Positions 54,035-64,000 of a stretch of 64,000 nt of DNA are shown here, piece by piece; within the stretch, counting starts at the first letter, position 1, and each line of letters starts with the position of its first letter. The position numbers and the translations under genes are program-made. Origin of the DNA: Ampelomyces quisqualis. Its lineage: Eukaryota > Ascomycota > Dothideomycetes > Pleosporales > Phaeosphaeriaceae. The notes beneath the pieces were generated by a model that had not been told where the DNA came from, ran no database searches, and was given only the letters and a program-made list of their open reading frames with translations. The stretch spans positions 3,658,001 to 3,722,000 of the forward strand of contig JAGTXZ010000018.1 of the NCBI GenBank assembly GCA_018398575.1, in the 5' to 3' direction.

Positions 54035-55390
54035 GATGATGCTTGTAAGAGGTAAATGGTGAAGGAAAAGGTGATCAGTAGGCAAGTTCTTGTGCTTTTA
54101 GCTGATTGTCGAGATTTGAAGGATGGTTTGTTGGAAAGGCTTGCTGAGCGATCAAGCAGCAAGATATATGCATATACTCTAACCTTCTAAAGGTAGTCTG
54201 CCAACTCTTGCCTTGTATGCATTTTAACAATTGTTTGTAGGGTACAAAGCTGTGATTGGTTGTATTGGGAAAAGGGTCCAGACGTATCCATGGTTGAGCA
54301 CTTGCCCAGTCCACAATGCTACAAGAAACGGGCAAGAACCATATGAGCCTCACGTTTCCAGAGGGTTCTAAGTAATTTTCGGCTTTGCGCAAGATGCTGT
54401 GAAGCTGAATAGACCATCGTATCACGCTGGCGCGCCACTTATTCTAGGCGAGAAGTCTAAGACCCCATGCCACACTGCTCATACGTTTCTTATGTTGTAT
54501 ACGTGATTTTGTCGAAGATAGCAGCAGTAGCTAGCTCTTCAGTAAGCCCGAATATGCCAAGCAGAATGTCCCTGACGCGGGCGTAGATCTAGGTAATAGA
54601 AGTCGAATCTAGGGATAACGCTAGCGCGAACTGTATATCTGGCAACTGCAGGGCGATCACGACTGCCTGGGTCATATATGAGTAGAATAGTCGAATCGGC
54701 GGTGCCAGAAGGTTGGGGTTGATATTGGGTGTGAAAGTGAACGTTTCTTTGCCTAGACTTGGGCCGACATGGGGATGACAGAAGGCCTCAGCCTTGAGAG
54801 CACATCCAAAAGGAACATTAGCGATCAACTAGACGTCTATTATAGTGCAGGTAATGTCGGAGGTATGTCAATGACATGTAATGAAGAATTAACTCACAAC
54901 ATCAGTGTGCTTGCTAGAGGTTGTATCCATTATTCATATGACCATGATCAGATTCTCGACTGCCGCTACGTTAGTACGTTTGCAAGCACAGCAACGCTAA
55001 GCATCAGAAATGACATGCTTTATACTTTGATTTTTGTTGGACATTGTGCGAAACGAACGACTGCAGCCCAGCGAGAATGCGAAGTGGGTTTGGTGAAAAG
55101 AGAATTAGATAGTGCTACTAAGAGCTCCGAGATGGTCAAGATAGCTCTTCTGCTGTATGAGGTTGTAACCGTAGTTTTCACGTCAATTTCGGCGGCATCC
55201 TCTCCATCTGCGCTAAGAACGTAGAGTCGGCTTGGTATCACATCACAGTGCTAGACGGAGGTTTGGTGTTGGGGGTGTTGGGGGCAGGCGACGGGGGAGT
55301 GGCGCCCCGCTACTGTACAGCTGCCCAAACGAGCTAATGACGATAATTCGGGGTTCCAAACTGCGTGGCGGTGAAGACTCTCTCACAACA
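54035..55390. other. Divergent intergenic region
   Basis: About 1.35 kb between two divergent genes. No gene, repeat or RNA gene was recognised; open frames such as 54769-55224 lack family features. Confidence 0.4.
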
Positions 55391-56341
55391 ATGAGTGGCC
55401 ATTTTCTTCGAAGTCCGACTATTCCGAGACTGTTTCCATTGACAAGTGCGAAGAAATTTCGACCTTCAACGCGTCTCAAAAGCCAAGTGTGCATGTTCAG
55501 CTCCATGGCACGACCTGTGCGACCTCGGCGATTTGCGCCTCTCGATCCTGCGAAGATTGAAGCAGGTGACCAGCGACCGATTCTGAAAGGCATCGTGTTT
55601 GATGTCGATGGGACTCTATGTTCGTTCCTTAGTCAAATTGTTGCATGCCATGGCTGACAAAGGCCAGGTCTGCCGCAAAATTACATGTTCGCAGAGATGC
55701 GGTAAGGGCAGAGCCTTTGCACAACTTTCATCACGCTCATAGTATGAAGTGACGCGCTTGGCATCGCAAAGCCAACGGATATCCTTGATCACATTTACTC
55801 CCTTCCGGAAAACGAGCAGGAAGAGGCGCATGAGAAGATTCGCAACATTGAACGCAGAGCCATGAAGAGCCAGCAACCACAAGCCGGACTCGTGGAGCTG
55901 ATGGACTACCTAGACGCTAGAGGCGTACCAAAGGGTATTTGCACGCGCAACTTTGACGCGCCTGTCGAGCATTTACTCTGTACCTTCTTACCTTCGTCCA
56001 AGTTCAGCCCGATTATTACGAGAGAGTTTAGGCCACCGAAACCCGATCCTGCGGGCATCCTGCACATCGCGAAGAAGTGGATGCACGAAGATGGAGGTAA
56101 CGGGTTAATCATGGTGGGCGACTCAATTGATGACATGACAGCTGGATTCGGCGCGGGTGCTGCTACCGTGCTGTTGGTGAACGAGGCGAACCAGCATCTC
56201 GCCGAGCATCAACACACCGATCTCGTGGTCAAACGCCTTGACGATCTCATTGGCATCTTGGAGAATGGATTTGAGGGACAGGTTGGAGCAGAGGAGCAGA
56301 TTGTGGATGCGAAAGGTCTTGTAGAGCATGCCACTCAGTAG
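55391..56341 (+). CDS. HAD-superfamily hydrolase (phosphatase-like)
   Basis: Three exons (55391-55619, 55668-55701, 55750-56341) give 284 aa. The first HAD motif is FDVDGTL (VFDVDGTLC spans the first intron), motif II is CTRNF (ICTRNFD), motif III includes KPDP, and motif IV is GDSIDD. Such proteins hydrolyse small phosphate esters such as sugar phosphates; the substrate is unknown. The first intron begins GTTCGT, an unusual donor, but restores the family sequence and has branch CTGAC. The start at 55391 gives an Arg-rich leader that could be a mitochondrial presequence; Met at 55493 or 55505 are alternatives. Confidence 0.85.
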
Positions 56342-57996
56342 ATAGTCATGGGTACTCAGCCAGCTGTCTGCGGAACGCGACTGTCGCACAGTGTTTTTAG
56401 AGCAACACCGACGGCGTCCTTGCTGCAGCCAAGCTTAGACACTGTCGTTCCCAGAGCTCAGCCAATCGCGACTATGTAAAGGCAAGGCGAAGCAACGCAA
56501 GCTTCGTCCACAACTGCTACAAGGACACGCGAAGTCGCTTGGCGCGGACGACATGCACCCTGCGCCAGGCATCTGTAGGGATTCGGAAGACGTTGGGGAG
56601 TATCTTTCACACCTAAATCGGCCCAATGTAACGCAGCCAAGTAACCTGAAGCCGCATCGAGACAGCTTAGCGGGAGGACTTATTACCCACCCCCATTCGC
56701 CATTGTTACCGCCTCTATAGTCACCCACGCACTGTAAACTTTTCCTTGTTGTAGGGGACATGAATAGAATTTCAATTACGCTGGGTTGATTGCTGTCAAA
56801 AGATAAAGTGGGGCGAGAGGTGCTCGAATGTGGCATACGGAGGAAGTGAAGGATTTTAGAAATCTGAGATTTTCTTGATTTGGGTCTAACCAGATCTGAG
56901 TGTGGGGCTGAAATCACTCGAGATGGTTGGCTAATTTGGGCTTCGCGGCGTCTTGGGGGGGGGGGCAATAACGTCTCCCCAGCCTAGCTAGCATAGTTTG
57001 CTATGGGCAAATGGAGGTGCTTACGGGCATCAACAATCGATGGCTGCAGCCAATAGGAGCAGAGCTTTGATTTGCCAATGAGAGAAAGCTCAATCTTAAC
57101 CCCCCAGCCAACTCATACTGTAGAGCCAGGCAAGCGTCTGAGCGCGAGTATACGGAGTACACTGTACATAACAGTAAGATCACCACCTAGTGCAGTACGG
57201 AGTACGGAGTACTCCGTTCTAGACACGCAATAATGCTAGCTTTGCGGCTATCATTAAATAGATTAAGCACGTGTAGCCGGGATCCCTGATTGGTATAGGT
57301 ACGGAGACAATACACAGTACTACGGGTGTGCACATGTACAGAAGCCAGCTAGTATAGGATACAGCTTGCTAAAACGCTCTAATTCTTGGCCCGCACCTAT
57401 CTTGCTGCGTGGCTGCAAGCTATGGCCTAAACGGGTGTATTGTGTATTGTATGGGGTGGGCACTGGGCGGTAACAACTCCCGCACCAAGCATTCCCGCCA
57501 ATCCATCGCGGTCCGTCTTGGACTTGGTCCCCACAGAACAACGAACGCATGACCGATCTTCTACAGTACATACTCGGTACAGCTTCAGGAATACCCTCGG
57601 GTGTACTCCGTATCCCAATTCACATTGCAACCTGTGCGCGGCCAATCCTACCCGCCGGTGTACGGGTCCTGTGTGGCACCTGCGTGCAAGATGCAGATCC
57701 GAGATCTGCATGAAACACGCTACCGAGTACAGACATGCGCCTTCTTCATTGGGACGCGTTGTTTGTGGTCTACCGGGGTGCTCATCACGACCGGGTTGTG
57801 GCTTTATAACATGCGCACCGCCGTCTGCGGCAAAAGACCACCGCCTCCGCTCTACTTTCGACTCCGTCGGACTAGAGAGAAGAAAGGCAAGGCTGGCGAG
57901 TTCTGATACGGCAAACGTTCGTCCATTCCTACATTGTCGCTCGCTCGACTTACTACATACACTCCTTGACCTCGACCCTGCTATCAATCCGACGCC
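56342..57996. other. Intergenic region rich in TACGGAGTAC motifs
   Basis: About 1.65 kb with no recognised gene. It holds a G tract of about ten near 56957, TACGGAGTAC at 57151-57160, an overlapping double copy at 57196-57217 that is partly palindromic, and the reverse complement at 57603-57612. The last part contains the promoter of the sedolisin gene. Confidence 0.5.
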
Positions 57997-59966
57997 ATGA
58001 AGTACGCTCTTTTCGCGGGGCTACTAGCCATCACAGGTGCCCATGGCGCGAGAACCTCCTTTGTGATGCCCCAAGATGACAACGAGCCTGTCGAGCACCT
58101 CCGCACTACTCCCGAGGGCTGGAATGAGATTGGAGCTCCTTCAGCAAACCACAAGATGAACTTTCGCATTGCCGTGCGCTCGGTGAGTACTGAAGCCCCT
58201 CGACCATGAACTTTGCACACGCTCGTCCCTTCAAGCACGCATTGTTGCGCGGCCACGCAAATGCAACCACGTGCTAACCCTGCCAGGCCGACCATTCTCT
58301 GCTCGAGCGCACACTTATGGAAATCTCGTCTCCCAATTCTCCGCGCTATGGTCAGCACTTGAACCGCAACCAGCTCAGGAACTTGGTAAAGCCACGTGCC
58401 GAGTCATCAGACGCCGTCATCAACTGGCTGCAGGCCTCTGGAATCGAGTCCCGAGATATCTCGAATGATGGCGAGTGGATCAACTTCCACGCACCAGTCA
58501 AGCGTGCCGAGGTGATGATGGGCGCGACCTTCAAGACCTACCAGAGCAAAGTCCGCCGAGAAGTGACCAAGGTCAGATCCTTGAGCTACTCTGTGCCAAA
58601 GGAGATCCGCAGCCACATTGACATGATCCACCCCATCACTCGTTTCGGTCAGCTCCAGGCAGAGAGGAGCCAGGTTTTCAGCGAAGGATCAGCGATCAGT
58701 ACGGCCTCTGTGAACGCTACATGCAACTCGACCGTGACACCTAGCTGCCTTGCGAATCTGTACAAGTTCGCTGACTACAAGGCCAACCTGAATGCCAGTG
58801 TAACGATTGGCGTCAATGGCTTCCTTGAACAATACGCACGATACTCTGACTTCCAGAAGTTCACTTCTACCTACTCGCCCGTGGCTGCTGGTAGCAACTT
58901 TACTTACACACTTGTTGCCGGTAAGTATCTCCGACATGATTTAGCTGCCAATACTGAGCTGCTGTTAGGTGGGCTAAACGAGCAAAACTCGACGGATGAC
59001 AGTGTTGAGGCCAATCTTGACATCCAGTACACGGCCGGACTAGTCGGTCCTAGCATCAAGACTGAATTCCTCAGCACCGCAGGTCGTGGAAGTCATATCC
59101 CGGATCTTGACCAGCCAAGTGCCGCAGACAACGAGAACGAGCCATACATGGAGTTGTTCACTTATCTCCTTGGTCTTGAGAATGAGAAGCTTCCTTCCGT
59201 TCTGACCACCTCTTACGGCGAGAGCGAACAGTCGGTCGGTGCCCCATACGCCCACAAGGTCTGTGATATGATTGGTCAGCTCGGTACTCGCGGTGTATCA
59301 GTCATCTTTTCGAGCGGTGACACGGGCCCAGGCTCAGCCTGCCAAACAAACGATGGCAAAAACACGACCCGTTTTGCGCCCATTTTCCCCGCTTCGTGCC
59401 CATACGTAACCTCTGTTGGCGGCACCTACAAGATCCAACCCGAGAGGGCCGTGTCCTTCTCCTCGGGTGGCTTTTCAGACTTCTGGGCACGTCCAGCTTA
59501 CCAGGACAAAGCTGTCGGCGACTACCTCAAGAAGCTGGGTAGCCAGTGGGATGGCCTCTACAACGCCTCTGGCCGTGGATTCCCTGATGTCGCTGCTCAA
59601 GGCCTTGCATTCCGCGTTGTGGATAAGGGCGTCACAAAGCCTGTCGCAGGCACTTCAGCGTCTGCCCCTGTTTTTGCATCCATCATCGCGTTGCTGAATA
59701 ATGCCCGTCTCGCCGAGGGCATGCCTGTCTTGGGATTCCTCAACCCTTGGATCTACACGGTGGCTCACACTGGCCTGAATGATATTGTTGACGGAGGCTC
59801 CGAGGGCTGCACAGGTCGCAGCATCTACTCAGGTCAGCCGGCACCTCGCGTACCTTTTGCATCATGGAATGCCACTGAGGCATGGGACCCGGTGACTGGC
59901 TACGGCACACCCGACTTTGAGAAGCTTCTGCGTATTGCAACTGGTAATGGACTTGGCCGGGTCTAG
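57997..59966 (+). CDS. Secreted sedolisin (S53) tripeptidyl peptidase-like protease
   Basis: Three exons (57997-58182, 58287-58920, 58969-59966) give 605 aa. A signal peptide is followed by a pro-domain (about residues 20-200) containing the S53 activation fold (SSPNSPRYGQHL). The catalytic Glu and Asp lie in SVEANLDIQY, the oxyanion Asp in SSGDTGPGS, and the catalytic Ser in GTSASAPVFA. Calcium-binding Asp residues are expected at the end (ATEAWDPVTGYGTPDF). Acidic-pH peptidases of this family help fungi digest external protein. The second intron (58921-58968) is 48 nt with no in-frame stop, so the open frame runs through it; removing it restores the conserved run VAGGLNEQNS. A carboxypeptidase follows downstream on the same strand. 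Confidence 0.94.
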
Positions 59967-60672
59967 TGGCAGTCAAGTGTAGCAAGTCGAACAGGATTCC
60001 GTATCTGTATCGCACGCGGCATAGCGCAACAATCCTCAATAAAACCAAAATGTGCCGCTTGTGTGAGAATCACAGTCACGATAGGGGGTAATGACAACAT
60101 GTTCGGCGCAATCTCGCAGACAAGCATGTCATATGCCCATCATCGGAGACATGCACGCCACAATCCCGTCCCCACATACCGGTATCCGCAGTGGAGCTTT
60201 TGTTTCCCAGCTGCCCCATGCGGTTAATGCGTCCAACAGCTTATCTGCGGTAAGCATGACAAGCAATTGGTCGCGGCCACTCGGCCATGCTTAATGTGAC
60301 TGTTCGGAGTACTTGACCTGCTGGAACAGCATGGTGCGCGTCGGCGATGCTGCTGAGGTAACGAGGCTGTATCCCGCGCATGTCAGACTTGTCAGTACAC
60401 TACCCGGCCCACGACCCAAGTGCGGTCATCCCAATCGATTGGCGGGCGTCTGTCTATCGCATGGCTGTGTTCGCGCCTCTTTGCCATTGACCAGTCCCTG
60501 TATGGACCGGTGTAGCAACCGTTCTGGGGGCGCGGCCTGCTGTTAGGTGACGTCGGGTGCACCGCGCAGTCGCATTTCCTGCGAGTACTTGAACGACATC
60601 GTGCCCTATGACCTATCCCACACTTTTCATCCAGTGCTGCTTATCCGTGTCCAACGATTCGGATCGGACGCT
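59967..60672. other. Intergenic region between the two acid proteases
   Basis: About 0.7 kb with no recognised gene. The sequence TTCGGAGTAC at 60303-60312 is a near-copy of the recurring motif. The promoter of the S10 gene is probably here. Confidence 0.35.
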
Positions 60673-62787
60673 ATGAAGCTTACAGCACTTTTGGCCGTCG
60701 CTGGCCTTGCCACTAGCGTGGCTGCTAGAAGCATGCAGTCTGTGGGCAAGAGAATTGAGCCCAAGAGGCCGCGCCTCGAACGTCCTCAGCGGACGGCCCA
60801 GCCTGTGAGGCGTCAATCCTCGTCTACCATCACGACTGAAGCTTCCAAGAGTAAGACTTCAGCACAAACGCATGAACTACCTCTTAATTTAACCACAGAG
60901 TTCGCTGTCAACGGTACTGCATTCGCCATTCCCGACGTCAACTTCGACATTGGCGAATCGTATGCCGGTCTACTCCCAATCAGCGACAAGGCCAACGAAA
61001 CCTCTCAACTGTATTTCTGGTTCTTCCCTTCAAAGAACGAGGATGCAGACGACGAGATTACTATCTGGTTGAATGGTGGCCCTGGGTGCTCTTCCCTTGA
61101 GGGTTTCTTGCAAGAGAACGGCCCCATCTCGTGGCAGTATGGAAGCGCACCTTTTGCCGTGTACAACCCATGGAATTGGGCGAATCTCACCAATATGGTC
61201 TGGATAGAGCAACCGGTATGAAGCCTTTTTGGTTTGCTACAACGTCCCTGTCAAAACTCAAAGTCAAGGCTGGTTCGTCGGTTGAACTGCCCACGAAAAG
61301 CATTTCACACCGAAGGCCAAGATAACTTTGAGGGTAACGGCAGGCACAGTATCAGCCTTGATGAATATTGCTAACAAGTTCTAGTATGTTCTACTGTTCT
61401 CCCATCTTCTTTTACAATACCTACCACATCCTGGCGCATACGAGGGGAAATGACTAGGACTTCAGAGCAGACTTTCTTCAGCTCGAGCTCTAGTCTGGTA
61501 TTACTCCAACTAATTCAGGTTATCTCTGCACATGCAGCTGTGTCCTTTTCTGCTCGTATGCGCTAGGAGGCGGTATAGCAAGGTGAGTCCACACACCTTG
61601 AGGACATATGCTGACTCTACATCCGTACCTTCAGGATAGGCACAGGATTCACACAAGGAAACGCGACTGCTACGAGCCAGGAGGAGACGGCGGAAGAGTT
61701 TCTCGGCTTCTTCAAGAATTTTGTCAACACTTTTGGTCTGCAGAATCGCAAGGTCTACATCACGGGCGAGTCGTATGCCGGACGCTACGTACCGTACATT
61801 GCCAACGCCATGGTTGACACGAACGACACTGAGTACTACAACGTCAAAGGAATCATGTTCTACGACCCCAGTGTGGCTGAGGACGTGCTTCTTGAGGATA
61901 TTCCAGCTGTTCCCTTTGTCGACCGCTGGTCGGGGTTGTTCAACTTCAACGAGTCCTTCTCTAAGAACATTCACGACCGTGCCGACGCATGCGGGTACAC
62001 CGACTACATTTCGGAGCACCTAACCTTCCCGCCTAAAGGCAAATTCCCCACGCCCGCCAACAACAGCAAAGTCGAAGGTTGCAATCTCTGGGAAGACATT
62101 TACACCAACGTTTTCTACTCGAACCCCTGCTTCGACGTGTATGCCATTGGCACCACATGCCCGCTACTCTGGGACGTCCTCGGCTTCCCCGGCTCTTTTG
62201 ACTACCTCCCTGAAGGCGAGCAAATCTACTTCAACCGCACCGACGTGCAAAAGGCCATCAATGCGCCCATTCAGCCCTGGGCGGAATGTAGTCCCGGTGT
62301 TCTCGAGACCGACACCTCGGCTCAGTCGTCGTGGGCCGTCATCCCTAAACTCATCGACGCGCTAGACCGCACTGTAATCGTGCACGGCGAACTCGACTTT
62401 ATTCTGCTGTACAACGGCACCCTCATGGCCATCCAGAACATGACATGGGGCGGTCTGCAAGGTTTCCAGTCCGCGCCTTCGGATCCGTTCTTCGTACCGC
62501 ACCACGAGGACATTAGCCTTACGAGTCTGAGTGCCAAGGGCATAATGGGCACCACGCACACGGAGCGAAAACTCACGTGGGTCAGCCAGGCGCTGTCGGG
62601 CCATATGGTGCCGCAGTATCAGCCGAGTAGTGCGTACAGGCAATTGGAGTTTTTGCTCGGTAGGATCGAGAGCTTGAGTAGTGAGGAGCCTTTTACGACG
62701 CTGCCTGGACGCGGGAACAGCACCAGTGGAGGAGATGGAAAGAGACATGTAGGTAGTATGTCGCAGGACGTGAAGAAGTGGTCCTAG
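60673..62787 (+). CDS. Secreted serine carboxypeptidase (S10)
   Basis: At least three exons: 60673-60850, 60899-61215 and about 61635-62787. A signal peptide (MKLTALLAVAGLATSVAA) and Arg-rich pro-region precede the mature enzyme, whose first conserved block is NVDFDIGESYAG-like (here NFDIGESYAG). The substrate-binding NGGPGCSS is present, as are the nucleophile serine in GESYAGRYVPY, the Asp in GELDFILLYNG and the His in GHMVPQ. The first intron (60851-60898) is 48 nt without an in-frame stop. The interval after WIEQP at 61215 is 419 nt, long for this genome, and the simplest splice does not keep the frame (see findings). The catalytic triad is complete. Products of this family trim C-terminal residues in acid conditions, here alongside the sedolisin. 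Confidence 0.83.
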
Positions 62788-63003
62788 ATACGAGTTAGAA
62801 GTCGCTAGTAACGTATCTTGCCGTTGTAATTGCTCCTCGCTCACCCGCAACCCTCACCCTGTCTACCGTCAACATGTGAACTAATATCGTCGGAAATATC
62901 ATGCTTCGCTGCGGACAAATGGTGTCAATAGCTATGTTGATACGTTCGGTGAGGGCTTCATGCTAGGCCTGGTGAGCGCAAGGCAGCGTGGCGATCGAAT
63001 CCA
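62788..63003. other. Convergent intergenic region
   Basis: About 0.2 kb between genes ending towards each other; nothing recognised. Confidence 0.3.
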
Positions 63004-64000
63004 TCAACCAGCAACATTCTCAGCCGTCTTCTTCCCATCCCTCCCCAACGTCCCTTGTGCCCTTTGTAATTCCTCTTCGCTCGTCCCCCCGTCTGCAAAC
63101 ATCTTGGTGATGGCTTCGATAGTGGTGTTCCCACCACTAAACACCACACCTACATTCCACCCTTCCTCTGCCGCCTCCTTCTCTACCATGCGCCGAAAGT
63201 CTTCGTTGTACAGCACAGTCGCCAGGCCCACGACTCCACTCGGTTCAACGACACACTTCATTCTTTCCAGCACCAACTGCATCGCGTCCTTGATGTTTTG
63301 CTCAGTGACGGCGTACAAGCCGTTGACGTACGCCTTCTTCGAGATGATCTCCCAGGGACATATCCCCAGCTGTGTTCGCAACCCGTCCGCGATGGTCAGA
63401 GTCTTGACGGTCTCGACGCGCCGGCCCGCTTCCACGCCACGCCGCGCATCGTCGGCGCCTTGGAAGCTTGGTTCCGCGCCGTAGACGCGTGTGGGGGTGT
63501 GGTAGAGCGATATAGCGGTGCCGGACAACAGGCCTCCCCCGCCGCACGGCACAAGCAGAGCGTCGAGGCCTGTCTTTCCTGCGACGCCCAGCTCCGGACA
63601 GGCAGCCAGTAATTCGGCGACCTCGGCGGTAGCCTCCAGACCCGTTGTGCCCTGGCCGAGCATGACGTCCGGGTGGTCGTACGGCGGGACGAGAGTGGCG
63701 CCGGTGTCGGCCTGGATGGCGGCGACGACGGCCTCGCGCTCTTGGGCAGTGGAGCCGCAGAAGTGAATGGTGGCAGAGTGGGCGCGGGTGCCGGAGATTT
63801 TCGAGGGCGTGGAAATAGACGGCATGACGATGTGTGCGGGGATGGAGAAGGTGCGGGCGGCGAGGGCGAGGGCTTGCGCGTGGTTGCCTTTGTACCGTCA
63901 TCAGCTACACAATCTATGGTGGATGCGAAAGCAGACAAAGACACACACACCACTGCTATGCGTAATCACGCCCTTCCTCCTGACCTCCTCTATGCCTTGC
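63004..64000 (-). CDS. PLP-dependent threonine dehydratase/serine racemase-like enzyme, 5' part missing
   Basis: Two exons are visible on the minus strand, the first running in from beyond 64000 to 63951, the second from 63887 to 63004. They join in phase 1 across a 63-nt intron whose donor lies in a GT repeat. The joined sequence reads GVITHSSGNHAQALALAART, the substrate/cofactor loop of fold-type II PLP enzymes, and later PCGGGGLLSG, the glycine-rich phosphate-binding loop. The C-terminal part ends VVFSGGNTTIEAI, as in serine racemase and catabolic threonine dehydratases. No regulatory ACT domain is present, which argues against the biosynthetic form. The Schiff-base Lys lies outside the window. 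These enzymes deaminate Ser/Thr or racemise Ser; which one cannot be said. Confidence 0.85.

Noticed and set aside
54769..55224. 151-codon plus-strand open frame
   Set aside because: No recognisable domain, irregular composition and no splice context linking it to the HAD gene.

Overview
The window is nuclear DNA of a filamentous ascomycete, most likely a Dothideomycete and probably Pleosporales. The reasons are many short introns (about 45-95 nt) with CTAAC/CTGAC branch points, a fungus-specific gene set (Vam7, Sec39, an m-AAA protease, LysM, sedolisin, GH28 and GH27 proteins), and a decayed copy of the fungal F-box-like DUF6546 family. Taxonomy is inferred from gene style only; no rRNA or other marker gene is present. 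No tRNA, CRISPR array or autonomous transposon was recognised. All intron-containing models were built by eye from splice signals, reading phase and family similarity.

Layout. 0-12 kb: a DUF1772 gene cut by the left edge; an F-box/LRR protein with a CaaX tail; an ALKBH6-like dioxygenase; a deleted SGNH-esterase relic; a cytochrome b561 membrane protein; the microtubule plus-end protein EB1; and the vacuolar SNARE Vam7. 12-19 kb: a secreted debranching-enzyme-like six-hairpin protein, a proline-rich secreted protein of unknown function, and a heavily decayed DUF6546 pseudogene. 19-27 kb: a mitochondrial m-AAA protease, complex III subunit QCR8, a membrane LysM protein and a large CAX-type vacuolar Ca2+/H+ exchanger. 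27-32 kb is the most accessory-looking part: a broken chitin-deacetylase-type gene with RIP-like changes, an 88-bp inverted-repeat element, a GH27 alpha-galactosidase and a 334-bp MITE-like element.

32-44 kb: a four-helix membrane protein, a small RRM gene, a coiled-coil protein, a membrane protein with a very long charged helix, and Sec39. 44-50 kb: an AIG2-like cyclotransferase, a mitochondrial rhomboid protease, ribosomal protein S29 (uS14) lacking three of its four zinc cysteines, and two uncharacterised proteins. 50-64 kb: an endopolygalacturonase, an unknown 599-aa protein, a HAD hydrolase, two secreted acid proteases in tandem (S53 sedolisin and S10 carboxypeptidase), and a PLP-dependent threonine-dehydratase-like gene running off the right edge.

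The genes do not form one obvious pathway. Housekeeping genes (mitochondria, vacuole, ER-Golgi trafficking, ribosome, microtubules) alternate with secreted plant-cell-wall and protein-degrading enzymes. The most unusual points are the zinc-poor S29, two GC-AG introns (EB1 and rhomboid), two annotated 5' splice sites beginning GTTCG, stop-free 48-nt introns hidden inside open frames of both acid proteases, two inverted-repeat element families, and three decayed genes of which two are recoverable only by reading across frames.
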